This document shows, piece after piece, positions 8,349 through 15,674 of a stretch of 32,551 nucleotides of DNA (its first letter is position 1; the number at the start of each line of letters is the position of its first letter). The stretch covers positions 1-32,551 of the forward strand of contig NZ_JAVHJU010000026.1 in NCBI RefSeq assembly GCF_031082405.1, given 5' to 3'. A model generated the notes under the pieces. That model was not told the DNA's origin. It ran no database searches and saw only the letters and a list, made by a program, of their open reading frames with translations. This DNA is from Amycolatopsis sp. A133 (lineage in GTDB: Bacteria; Actinomycetota; Actinomycetes; Mycobacteriales; Pseudonocardiaceae). A program made the position numbers and the translations under genes.

Positions 8349-9819
8349 CGAACTTGGCCAGGTCCTTCGACTGCTGCACCCGGGTCGGCTCGTGGACGTA
8401 CATCATGTGGCCCGCCGGGTAGTACGCCGTGTCGATGTTGTCCCGCAGTTCCTCGGGGATCTGCAGATGGGCCAGCACGTGTTCGGCCGCGTAGTAGGCG
8501 GTGGCGCCGTCGTAGTGGCCGAAGGCGACGTGCACGCGCAGGTGCGGGTTCGAGCGCATCGCCGCGCTCACCGAGTCGACCACCGACACCGAGCGGCCCT
8601 CGAAGTCCGAGTACGACCACGCCTTGAACGTGTCCTCGCTGATGATCTCGTAGGGCAGGTCGTTCTCGTACCCCAGCTCGGCCCGCACGTAGTGGTTGAA
8701 CGCCGCCGCGTACGCGCCGACCACCCGGGAGATCGACGGGTCGTCGCTCATGTGCTCGCGCCCGCCGTCCGGCTCCCACGTCGTGAACCGGCCGTCCATC
8801 CGGCCGACCACCAGGCCGCGGTCGCGCAGCAGCTCGGTGAAGAACCGGACGTGCTCGATCCGCAGGTTCACCCGGTCCACATAGGACTCGGTGAGCCCGG
8901 TCAGCGACGCCAGCGTGGCCACCGCCTCGGCCCGGTCCTGAGTGGACAGCCGGGCGCCGCGCGAAAGCGCGTACGGCAGGTCCTTCGCCGCGAAGTCCTC
9001 GGCGTCGGCGAGGACGTCGTCGAGCGGGCGGTCGCCGTGCAGCCCGTGGTAGTGCGCGATCGCCGCGTACGTCGGCACGTACAGCGAGTACGGCAGGTCG
9101 TTGCCCTCGGTGAACTGCAGGGTGCCCAGGTCGAGCACCGAGGAGATGAGCAGCAGGCCGTTGAAGTACAGCCCGTGCCGGTCCTGCAGGTGCGCGGCCA
9201 GCCCGGCGGCGCGCAGCGTGCCGTACGACTCGCCGGCCAGGAACTTCGGCGACAGCCAGCGCTGGTGGCGCGACACCCACAGCCGGATGACCTCGCCGAC
9301 CGACTCGATGTCGCCCTTGAAGCCGTGGAAGTCCTTCGTCTCGCCGCCTTCGGACGCGCGCGAGTAGCCGGTGGACACCGGGTCGATGAACACGAGGTCG
9401 CTGTGCGCCAGCAGCGTTTCGGGGTTGTCGGCCAGCCCGTACGGCGGCGGCACGAGGTCGTCGACGTCGCCCGAGAGCACCCGGCGCGGCCCCAGCAGGC
9501 CCATGTGCAGCCAGATGCTCGACGAGCCGGGGCCGCCGTTGAAGGCGAACGTCACCGGCCGCGAACCCGGGTCGGCGTCGTCGAGGGTGTAGGAGGTGAT
9601 GAACACCTCGGCCTTCGCCTTGAAGCCCTCGGACTTGCCGTCCTTGACGATCTCCTTGCGGAGGACGATCCGCCCCGCTTTCGCCGTGTACGCGAGCGTC
9701 TTCCGCTTCACGGTCAGGGTGTGCCGGGTCGTGACGATGTCGTCGGTCGGCTCGGCCGGGATCTCGGTGGTTTCCGCGGCCTTCTTCTCGGGAGCCTCTT
9801 CGGTGTTCGTGTCCGCCAT
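8326..9819 (-). CDS. Serine carboxypeptidase-like protein (peptidase S10)
   Basis: Alpha/beta-hydrolase of 497 residues related to carboxypeptidase Y-type S10 enzymes, which remove C-terminal amino acids. The oxyanion region FNGGPGSSS is at about residues 93-101, the nucleophile is Ser198 in GESYG, a late Asp is plausible in AFGHYDGAT, and the catalytic His is in YYPAGHMMYVHE. There is no signal peptide: the N-terminus is acidic and Ala/Glu/Thr-rich, so the bacterial protein is probably cytoplasmic or exported by another route. A MADTNTEEAPEKK start follows a usable spacing. It runs convergent to the membrane-protein cluster and divergent from the repair pair. Confidence 0.9.
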   Translation of the reverse strand: MADTNTEEAPEKKAAETTEIPAEPTDDIVTTRHTLTVKRKTLAYTAKAGRIVLRKEIVKDGKSEGFKAKAEVFITSYTLDDADPGSRPVTFAFNGGPGSSSIWLHMGLLGPRRVLSGDVDDLVPPPYGLADNPETLLAHSDLVFIDPVSTGYSRASEGGETKDFHGFKGDIESVGEVIRLWVSRHQRWLSPKFLAGESYGTLRAAGLAAHLQDRHGLYFNGLLLISSVLDLGTLQFTEGNDLPYSLYVPTYAAIAHYHGLHGDRPLDDVLADAEDFAAKDLPYALSRGARLSTQDRAEAVATLASLTGLTESYVDRVNLRIEHVRFFTELLRDRGLVVGRMDGRFTTWEPDGGREHMSDDPSISRVVGAYAAAFNHYVRAELGYENDLPYEIISEDTFKAWSYSDFEGRSVSVVDSVSAAMRSNPHLRVHVAFGHYDGATAYYAAEHVLAHLQIPEELRDNIDTAYYPAGHMMYVHEPTRVQQSKDLAKFVKKASNR

Positions 9820-9867
9820 GGACCCAACTTAGTCGGCGGGGCCGGGCGGCTGTGGCAGGGTGACCTG

Positions 9868-10527
9868 GTGCACACCGGGAATTGGCCGGCGACGGTCGAG
9901 GAGGCGCTCGCCGAGCAGGAACGGCTCCGCGGCCGGGTCGAGCTGATCGACGACTGCCCCGAGCTGCCGCCCACGGTCACCGGCCTCGACGTCGCCTACG
10001 ACGACACCGGCGGCATCGCCGCGGCGGTCGTCACCCTCGAGACCGCCGGGCTCACCGTGGTCGAGGAGCGGACGCACCGCGCGAAGGCCGTCTTCCCGTA
10101 CGAGCCGGGCCTGTTCGCTTTCCGCGAGCTGCCGCCGCTGCTGGCCGCGCTCGAGCGGCTGGAGCGCGCGCCCGACGTCCTGGTCTGCGACGGCCACGGC
10201 CTCGCGCACCCGCGGCGCTTCGGCCTGGCCTGCCACCTCGGCGTGCTGACCGGGCGGCCCGCGTTCGGCGTCGGCAAGACGCGGTTCGTCGGCACGCACG
10301 GCACCCCGGCGCCCGTCCGCGGATCCTCGGTGCCGCTGGTCGACGCCGGGGAAGAGGTCGGCGCGGTGCTGCGGACCCAGGACGGCGTCAAACCGGTGTA
10401 CGTCTCCGCCGGCCACCGCATCGACCTGGCCCACGCCTGCCGGCTGACGCTCGCCCTGACCCCGCGCTACCGCCTGCCCGAGACCACCCGGCACGCCGAC
10501 CGGCTCTCCCGGACGGCGCTGCGATGA
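9868..10527 (+). CDS. nfi: Endonuclease V (deoxyinosine 3'-endonuclease)
   Basis: Repair nuclease of 219 residues that nicks DNA (or RNA) at the second phosphodiester 3' of inosine, for adenine-deamination repair. The GTG start at 9868 is supported by AGGGTG five bases upstream; the frame is open far upstream only antisense to the carboxypeptidase gene. Family motifs: GLDVAYD (first catalytic Asp), FPYEPGLFAFRELP (catalytic Glu), DVLVCDGHGLAHPRRFGLACHLGV and FGVGKTRFVG. The stop overlaps the next start (ATGA), linking it to the uracil glycosylase. Confidence 0.93.
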   Translation: MHTGNWPATVEEALAEQERLRGRVELIDDCPELPPTVTGLDVAYDDTGGIAAAVVTLETAGLTVVEERTHRAKAVFPYEPGLFAFRELPPLLAALERLERAPDVLVCDGHGLAHPRRFGLACHLGVLTGRPAFGVGKTRFVGTHGTPAPVRGSSVPLVDAGEEVGAVLRTQDGVKPVYVSAGHRIDLAHACRLTLALTPRYRLPETTRHADRLSRTALR

Positions 10528-11207
10528 GGTCGCTCGCCGAGCTGGACGCGGCGGTGGCCGGCTGCCGCGCCTGCCCGCGGCTGGTCGCCTGGCGCGAAGG
10601 CGTCGCGGGCACCAAGGCGGCGTTCCGCGGCGAGGAGTACTGGGCGCGCCCGGTGCCGGGCTTCGGGCCGCCGGACGCGTCGCTCGCCGTCGTCGGGCTG
10701 GCGCCTTCGGCGCACGGCGCGAACCGCACCGGCCGGATGTTCACCGGCGACCCATCGGGTGATTTCCTGTTCCGCGTCCTGCACGAAGTCGGGCTCGCTT
10801 CGCAGCCGACGTCGACGGCCATCGGCGACGGCTTGGAGCTCTACCGCACCCGGCTCGTTTCGCCCGTCCGGTGCGCGCCGCCGGAGAACAAACCGACGCC
10901 GGCCGAGCGGGACACCTGCCGCCCGTGGCTGGCGGAGGAGCTGGCGCTGTTACGTCCGACACTGCGGGCGATCGTGGTGCTCGGCGCGTTCGGCTGGCAG
11001 GCGTTGCTCCCCGTGCTCGGCGCGGCGGGCTGGCCGGTGCCGCAGCCGCGTCCGGGCTTCGCGCACGGAACCGTCGTGGAGCTGGGCGACCTGCGCCTTT
11101 TCGGCTGTTATCACGTTTCGCCGCGCAATGTCCAGACCCACCGCGTGACCCACGCCATGGTCGCGGACGTCTTCCGCGCCGCGACCTCGGTGACAGGACC
11201 GGACTGA
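10524..11207 (+). CDS. Family 5 uracil-DNA glycosylase (UdgB type)
   Basis: Base-excision repair glycosylase of 227 residues removing uracil, and in family 5 also hypoxanthine or other deaminated bases. Evidence: an N-terminal CRACPRL cysteine pair (residues 14 and 17) and two further cysteines in PVRCAPPENKPT and RDTCRPW that ligate a 4Fe-4S cluster; motif A GLAPSAHGANRTGRMFTGD; and the C-terminal motif CYHVSPRNVQTHR. It starts inside the endonuclease V stop, so two enzymes for deaminated bases are made from one message. Confidence 0.93.
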   Translation: MRSLAELDAAVAGCRACPRLVAWREGVAGTKAAFRGEEYWARPVPGFGPPDASLAVVGLAPSAHGANRTGRMFTGDPSGDFLFRVLHEVGLASQPTSTAIGDGLELYRTRLVSPVRCAPPENKPTPAERDTCRPWLAEELALLRPTLRAIVVLGAFGWQALLPVLGAAGWPVPQPRPGFAHGTVVELGDLRLFGCYHVSPRNVQTHRVTHAMVADVFRAATSVTGPD

Positions 11208-11291
11208 ATCGTTACGGAAACCGCAGCGACGCTGGTCACAGCCGGATGGGGCCCCCGAGCGGGGTCGCGGCGAAGGTGTCACCATGAGGAC

Positions 11292-12626
11292 ATGGCTGCT
11301 GCGAAGTCGAAGTCGGAACCGACTCGGATCCTCGTCCTCGGTGGTGGGTACGTCGGGCTCTACACGGCGTACGGCCTCCAGAAGATGCTCCGGGCCAACG
11401 AGGCCTCCGTGACCGTCGTTGACCCGCAGCCCCACATGACCTACGCGCCGTTCCTCCCGGAGGCCGCGGCCGGCGCGATCGAGCCCCGGCACGTGGTCGT
11501 GCCGCTGCGGCGGGTGCTCAAGCGCTGCCACGTGCTGACCGCGCGCGTCACCAAGATCGAGAACGAGAAGAAGTCCGTCACGGTCGAGGCGGCCGACGGC
11601 CACGTCGAGCAGCTCGGCTACGACATCCTCGTCGTCGCCCTCGGCGCCGTCGCGCGCATCCTGCCGATCCCGGGCCTGGTCGAGCAGGGCATCGCCTTCA
11701 AGACCATCGGCGAGGCGATCTACCTCCGCAACCACATCATGACCAAGCTCGACGAGGCGGCCAGCACGCTCGACCCCGAGCTGCGCAAGCGCCTGCTGAC
11801 GTTCACCGTCGTCGGCGGCGGGTTCGCCGGCATCGAGGCGCTGGCCGAGCTCGAGGACATGACCCGGTTCGCGGTGGAGAACTACTACCCGAACATCAAG
11901 GTCTCCGACATCCGCTGGGTGCTCGTCGAGGCCGCCGGCCGGATCCTGCCCGAGGTCCGCGAGACCCTGGGTGTGTACACGGTCGAGCAGCTGGAGAAGC
12001 GCGGCATCGAGGTGTACCTGTCGACCGCGGCGAAGTCGTTCGAGAACGGCCACGTCGTCCTGTCCGACGGCACGGAGTTCGACACGGACACGATCATCTG
12101 GACGGCGGGCGTGAAGGCCAACCCGGTGGTGGGCCAGTCCGACCTGCCGGTCGACAAGCGCGGCCGCCTCGAGGCGACCGCGGCGATGCAGGTGGTCGGC
12201 CACCCGGACGTCTGGACGGCGGGCGACAACGCGGCAATCCCGGACTTGTCCCGCACGGAGGACGACCCGACGGCGACGTGCCCCCCGAACGCCCAGCACG
12301 CGGTCCGCCAGGCCCGCCTGCTGGCGAAGAACATCATCAAGGTGCTGCGCGGCGGCAAGCCGAAGGACTACTACCACAAGAACCTGGGAGCGGTGGCGAG
12401 CCTCGGCCTCCACAAGGGCGTCGCGGACGCGCTGAACCTGAAGATCAAGGGCTTCCCGGCGTGGCTGTTCCACCGCGCCTACCACCTGAAGGCGATGCCG
12501 ACGTGGAACCGCCGCATCCGGATTCTGTTCGACTGGATCCTGGGCGGGTTGTTCCGGCGTGAGGTGATCTCGCTCGGGCAGATCAACAACCCGAAGGACG
12601 AGTTCGCGCGGGTTTCGAAGTCTTGA
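11292..12626 (+). CDS. ndh: Type II NADH dehydrogenase (NDH-2)
   Basis: Single-subunit, non-proton-pumping NADH:quinone oxidoreductase, 444 residues, membrane-peripheral. The FAD-binding dinucleotide motif GGGYVG is at residues 17-22 and the NADH-binding GGGFAGIE at about 174-181. The region DVWTAGDNAAIPDL and the PPNAQHAVRQA segment match FAD-isoalloxazine and quinone-site residues of NDH-2. The C-terminal part (WLFHRAYHLKAMPTWNRR) is the amphipathic membrane anchor. Upstream spacing of about 85 bases leaves room for its own promoter. It feeds electrons from NADH into menaquinone. Confidence 0.93.
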   Translation: MAAAKSKSEPTRILVLGGGYVGLYTAYGLQKMLRANEASVTVVDPQPHMTYAPFLPEAAAGAIEPRHVVVPLRRVLKRCHVLTARVTKIENEKKSVTVEAADGHVEQLGYDILVVALGAVARILPIPGLVEQGIAFKTIGEAIYLRNHIMTKLDEAASTLDPELRKRLLTFTVVGGGFAGIEALAELEDMTRFAVENYYPNIKVSDIRWVLVEAAGRILPEVRETLGVYTVEQLEKRGIEVYLSTAAKSFENGHVVLSDGTEFDTDTIIWTAGVKANPVVGQSDLPVDKRGRLEATAAMQVVGHPDVWTAGDNAAIPDLSRTEDDPTATCPPNAQHAVRQARLLAKNIIKVLRGGKPKDYYHKNLGAVASLGLHKGVADALNLKIKGFPAWLFHRAYHLKAMPTWNRRIRILFDWILGGLFRREVISLGQINNPKDEFARVSKS

Positions 12627-12638
12627 GTTTGTTTTGAG

Positions 12639-12681
12639 CGGAAGCCCCCGGCCCTTGCGGTTGGGGGCTTCCGGTTTTTTG
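12639..12681 (+). terminator. Intrinsic terminator of ndh
   Basis: CGGAAGCCCCC (12639-12649) pairs with 12663-12673 over a 13-base loop and is followed by a run of six T, 13 bases after the ndh stop. Confidence 0.9.
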
Positions 12682-12712
12682 GGGGACGGCCCTGCGCTTC
12701 GGGCGTCATCAC

Positions 12713-14608
12713 CTAGAGTGTGCGGTGCCCCCGTAGCCCAACCGGCAGAGGCAGTCGACTTAAAATCGATTCAGTGCGGGTTCGAGTCCCGTCGGGGGCA
12801 CGTACGCAATCCGCACCTTCGTCGTCTGTCCTGGCCAGCCCGCCGGCCGCGTCCGCGACGTCGGCCAGCCGGTCGGCAGGCAGGTGGATGCTGATCGTTG
12901 CGCGGCCGCCCGCGCCGTGGAGCCGGATGTGCAGCCGGGTGACCTCGAAGAGCGGTCGCAGGAGGTCTTCTGGGGCTTCCAGCAGGTGAGCAGCCAGGTA
13001 GGGCAGTGCGTCGAGCAGTTCCAAGTTCTCCGGCGTGGGCCGGTCGGTCCTAGCGGTCTTCGTGTTGGCGGCCAGCGCCGCCTCGGTGGCTGACTTCTCA
13101 GCGTCGAGCTCGTTGTAGGTGGCGCGCAGAGCCTTGGTGAAGGGGTCGTCCGGGTCTCCGTCCATGGCTTGGCGCAGGACGGCGGCTTGGCGGCGTTCGA
13201 TGTTCGCCACGGTCCGCTTCAAGCGATCTTCGTCAGCTTGTCGCTGACGATCGGCAGTGTCGTCAACGCTGCTGAGCTCGGCAGCCAGGGCCTCGCGACG
13301 GTGTTCGCCGAAGATTCGCTCAGCGAAAAAGCTGGTCACCGCGTCCAGGATGCCGTCTTCGCGGACGTATACGCTGTGGCTGGCCTGCGCCTTGTTGTTC
13401 TTGTCCGGTTTGCACTGGTAGTACGAGGTGGTGCCGCGGCGTCGGCAGCCGAACATGCGGCGGCCGCAGTCGCAGACCACCATTCCGCGGAGCAGGTACT
13501 TCCTGCGGGTCTGGGGGTGCTTGCTCAGTCGATGGCCGACCTCGATGGCGCGTCGCCGCGGCCGGCGGCCAGCGGCGATCTCGTCGTACATCCACTTCGG
13601 AATCAGAGGCTCGTGGACCGGTTCGGGTGACCAGACCCAGAGCATGGGGTCGTTGACCTTGCCGTGCCGTGAGCGGCTGGCCCGGCGGTTGAACACTTGG
13701 TATCCGGTGTACTTCGGGTTGCAGAGGATCTCGTAGACGCTGGTCTTGCCCCAATGCCCCCGGGCGCGGTCTGGGTTCGGTGGTGTCGGCGGCGGGTACT
13801 TCTTGAGGTCTTTATTCAGCCGGTCCGCGATGGTGTTGTAGCCGAGGCCCTCGTGGTGGCGCCACGCTGCGATCTGGGTGACGGTCTCGCCGCATCGTCC
13901 GTCCGGTTCGAGCCGCGTCTTGGTCTGTCCTTTGGCAGCCTTGGTCGGGTTGGGATGCCGGTAGGTCTTGGCGCGGTAGCCGTAGGGCGGTTTGCCGATA
14001 TTCCAGCCGTCGCGGACGTGGGTGCACAATCCGCCCCAGGACTGTTCCAGGGTGTTGAGGACCTCGTACTCGGCGACGGATTGGTTGATGCGCCGCTGCA
14101 GGATCCGCTGGGCGCGGCTGCCGGAGAGTGTGATCGGCTCGTTGGAGGCGAAGAGCGGAACGTCTGCTTGTTCGAGGGCTCGTTCGATCGACAGGCCTTC
14201 GAAGGCGCGCCGTGCGACGCGGGAGATGCTCTCGCAGATGACCACGTCGAATCGGCGGTCCTGCCTCCTGCTTTCGGTCAGGAGGTCGGCGATGCCGCCG
14301 TCGCGGGCGATCGGGATGTCGAAGCGTTCGTAGCCGGAGCCGTGACCTCGGCGGTCGAGTTCCATGCGGCCTGACTCGACGTCGTAGAAGTGAGCGACGA
14401 TGACCCAGGACGTCGGTATTGTGGTTTTGCAGTTACCGAGCTGGCGTATCAAGGACTGGCGGGGGTCCTGCTGGTCCTCAGTGGAGGTCCGCCCCAGGAA
14501 AGCTACCCTGACCTCGCCGCGCAGGAGAGCGGTCGGCATCCCGAGCGGGGATACTGCGTAGTCCGAGAGACCGGAAGGGCCCGAAGTAAAAAGGTCGTCG
14601 CCTTCCAC
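12713..14608 (-). CDS. Large serine recombinase (site-specific integrase)
   Basis: Integrase of about 631 residues. GTG at 14608 is chosen: GGGAGG lies 8 bases upstream and it overlaps the stop of a small upstream gene (TAGTG); a frame-open ATG at 14539 has no ribosome site. The resolvase-type catalytic domain begins RVAFLGRTSTEDQQDP (nucleophilic Ser in GRTS), then a recombinase domain (PPYGYRAKTY), YEILCNPKYTGYQVFNR, a zinc ribbon (CDCGRRMFGC and YYQC) and a coiled-coil helix. The last ~29 residues (from about APDGTRTRTESIL) are encoded antisense to the tRNA at 12727-12800, so the present C-terminus is partly tRNA sequence acquired on integration. Confidence 0.9.
   Translation of the reverse strand: MEGDDLFTSGPSGLSDYAVSPLGMPTALLRGEVRVAFLGRTSTEDQQDPRQSLIRQLGNCKTTIPTSWVIVAHFYDVESGRMELDRRGHGSGYERFDIPIARDGGIADLLTESRRQDRRFDVVICESISRVARRAFEGLSIERALEQADVPLFASNEPITLSGSRAQRILQRRINQSVAEYEVLNTLEQSWGGLCTHVRDGWNIGKPPYGYRAKTYRHPNPTKAAKGQTKTRLEPDGRCGETVTQIAAWRHHEGLGYNTIADRLNKDLKKYPPPTPPNPDRARGHWGKTSVYEILCNPKYTGYQVFNRRASRSRHGKVNDPMLWVWSPEPVHEPLIPKWMYDEIAAGRRPRRRAIEVGHRLSKHPQTRRKYLLRGMVVCDCGRRMFGCRRRGTTSYYQCKPDKNNKAQASHSVYVREDGILDAVTSFFAERIFGEHRREALAAELSSVDDTADRQRQADEDRLKRTVANIERRQAAVLRQAMDGDPDDPFTKALRATYNELDAEKSATEAALAANTKTARTDRPTPENLELLDALPYLAAHLLEAPEDLLRPLFEVTRLHIRLHGAGGRATISIHLPADRLADVADAAGGLARTDDEGADCVRAPDGTRTRTESILSRLPLPVGLRGHRTL
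12727..12800 (+). tRNA. tRNA with UAA anticodon, class I shape (nominally tRNA-Leu)
   Basis: 74-nt cloverleaf: acceptor GCCCCCG (12727-12733) pairs with CGGGGGC (12793-12799), discriminator A at 12800, no encoded CCA. Anticodon stem GUCGA/UCGAU holds loop CUUAAAA, so the anticodon is UAA (12761-12763), reading the rare UUA codon. T-arm GCGGG/CCCGU with a TTCGAGT loop. The variable loop is only five bases (TCAGT), whereas normal bacterial tRNA-Leu has a long variable arm; the D-stem also needs an irregular base. Its charging identity is therefore uncertain. It is the insertion site of the adjoining recombinase element. Confidence 0.85.
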
Positions 14609-14796
14609 TATGCCGCCTCCCTGTTGCGGATCGTACTGTCGTCGGTTTCTATTGAGGCCCAACGTAGTAGACTTCGAACAGTCGACGCCAAGTTCCTCTG
14701 CATTTCTTCGCCAGCTTTGCCTTCAATAAATTGTACATCGATGCAAAATTCTTGAAAATCGGTGCCGTGTTGCTGTGTGATGCGAGTGTTCGACAT
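14608..14796 (-). CDS. Small protein coupled to the serine recombinase
   Basis: A 62-residue protein (MSNTRITQQHGTDFQEF to DDSTIRNREAA) with a good ribosome site (CAGGAG, 7 bases before ATG). Its TAG overlaps the recombinase GTG by one base, a clear sign of co-translation. It is soluble and mixed-charge, with one cysteine and no recognised domain. Position suggests an accessory of integration or excision, such as a directionality factor, or a conserved leader protein, but nothing in the sequence proves it. Confidence 0.65.
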   Translation of the reverse strand: MSNTRITQQHGTDFQEFCIDVQFIEGKAGEEMQRNLASTVRSLLRWASIETDDSTIRNREAA

Positions 14797-14917
14797 GGCG
14801 GTGCTCCTGGCGGGCGAGGCGTGACGCCTCTGACTCCGCATTCGAAAGCCTTTGGAGACACGGCCGGCCAGATCGATACGTTCGAGGGAGTTCACAGTGG
14901 AGCACTTCGAAGCGGCT

Positions 14918-14955
14918 ATCCGGAGGGTTCTTGGTTCGAGTCCAAGCGGGGAGCA
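14918..14955 (+). pseudogene. 3' fragment of a tRNA gene (tRNA-Asn-like)
   Basis: A perfect T-arm, CTTGG-TTCGAGT-CCAAG (14930-14946), is followed by CGGGGAGCA, which looks like the 3' half of an acceptor stem, and by a tRNA-style terminator. No matching 5' acceptor (CTCCCCG or TCCCCCG) or D-arm exists upstream. The segment from about 14918 (ATCCGGAGGGTTCTTGG) resembles, from memory, actinobacterial tRNA-Asn from the anticodon arm onward with one G lost. Such 3' fragments are left when integrative elements insert into tRNA genes. Confidence 0.55.
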
Positions 14956-14956
14956 A

Positions 14957-14984
14957 GGCCCAGGTCGCAGACCTGGGCCTTTTT
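14957..14984 (+). terminator. Intrinsic terminator after the tRNA fragment
   Basis: GGCCCAGGTC (14957-14966), loop GCA, then GACCTGGGCC (14970-14979) followed by TTTTT. A perfect 10-bp stem with U-tract, as normally found after a tRNA gene. Confidence 0.9.
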
Positions 14985-15286
14985 GCTACCTACGAGTAGG
15001 GGCGATTTTAGTGTCTATCTTGACGATCGCCCAAACGGCAGCCGTTGGCGGCTCCGTGTCGTCGGCTGAGCTAGACGGGCGCGACCACTGATCGTGCGGG
15101 TCCCTGCGAGCGGATCGGCGCACGCCCGGTGTTGAGGTCCGAGCAGAGTCACCCTGCTGGAGCGGCCGCGGTTCAGTCGTCGATCCGAGTGGCGCGCGCC
15201 GCGATGCGGTGAGTAGAAACAAACCACTCGGCTGCGACGACTATGCATCGTTAGAGTCGCTGGTATTCCTATGTCGAAGGGATGAG

Positions 15287-15661
15287 ATGGAGTCGTTTGA
15301 CGAGGGGCTTCGGTGCCAGGACGTCCATGCTGGCCTGCGTAACGTCGACCCGAACTCAGGCGCCCTGACTCCGCTGGCCGAGACTCAGCTGATCGGGATG
15401 GCCGCGAGCCTGGCCGCGCTCATCCGCGGCCGAGACGTGATCGCGGACGCGCAGGCGCTGCGCGCCGTGGCGGCCGAGCAGCTCGATGTCAACCAGTTCG
15501 CCTTCGACGCTGTCATCGGTGCTCTAGCCGACGTTGACTTCGTGCAGGGGGTGCAGACCTCGGGCGGCAGGATCACTCGCTTCACCGAGAACGTCCCCTA
15601 CTACGACGACCTCTACGCCGAGCTCGGCGTAGAGGTCGTCGCGGGCGCGTCAGCCCACTGA
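15287..15661 (+). CDS. Winged-helix-like hypothetical protein, N-terminal part before a frameshift
   Basis: 124 residues from ATG 15287 (GAAGGG just upstream). The body (LIGMAASLAALIRGRDVIAD to FTENVPYYDDLYAELG) has the helix-helix-strand pattern of a winged-helix domain. The frame stops at 15659-15661, while the next frame, open from 15633, continues with LEQQMVVLVDHLADTPVP, apparently the natural continuation. Both frames are open together only between 15633 and 15658, immediately at the end of a perfect 38-bp palindrome (15604-15641). I read 15287-16571 as one gene of about 425 residues broken, or recoded, by a +1 shift. From memory, full-length homologues exist as unnamed actinobacterial proteins. 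Confidence 0.65.
   Translation: MESFDEGLRCQDVHAGLRNVDPNSGALTPLAETQLIGMAASLAALIRGRDVIADAQALRAVAAEQLDVNQFAFDAVIGALADVDFVQGVQTSGGRITRFTENVPYYDDLYAELGVEVVAGASAH
15604..15641. repeat. Perfect 38-bp palindrome inside a coding region
   Basis: Nineteen bases pair exactly with the next nineteen around central AGCT (15621-15624), with no spacer. It encodes the YDDLYAELGVEVV segment in frame and sits directly upstream of the only window in which a frame change could join the two halves of the interrupted gene. Confidence 0.95.
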
Positions 15662-15674
15662 CCTCGAGCAGCAG

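Larger units (their letters stand above)
14797..15286. other. Gene-poor stretch with tRNA relic
   Basis: 490 bases between the recombinase partner and the first plus-strand cassette gene. It contains a tRNA 3' fragment and terminator (14918-14984). The remainder (14985-15286) has only short frames without convincing starts; it must include the promoter of the plus-strand cassette. Confidence 0.6.

Noticed and set aside
8392..9867. Long plus-strand frame across the carboxypeptidase gene
   Set aside because: It is an antisense shadow caused by high GC; the minus-strand product has complete S10 motifs, and endonuclease V homology begins only near 9868.
14731..15091. Plus-strand frames over the tRNA fragment
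   Set aside because: They cross the tRNA relic and its terminator and have no protein-like features.
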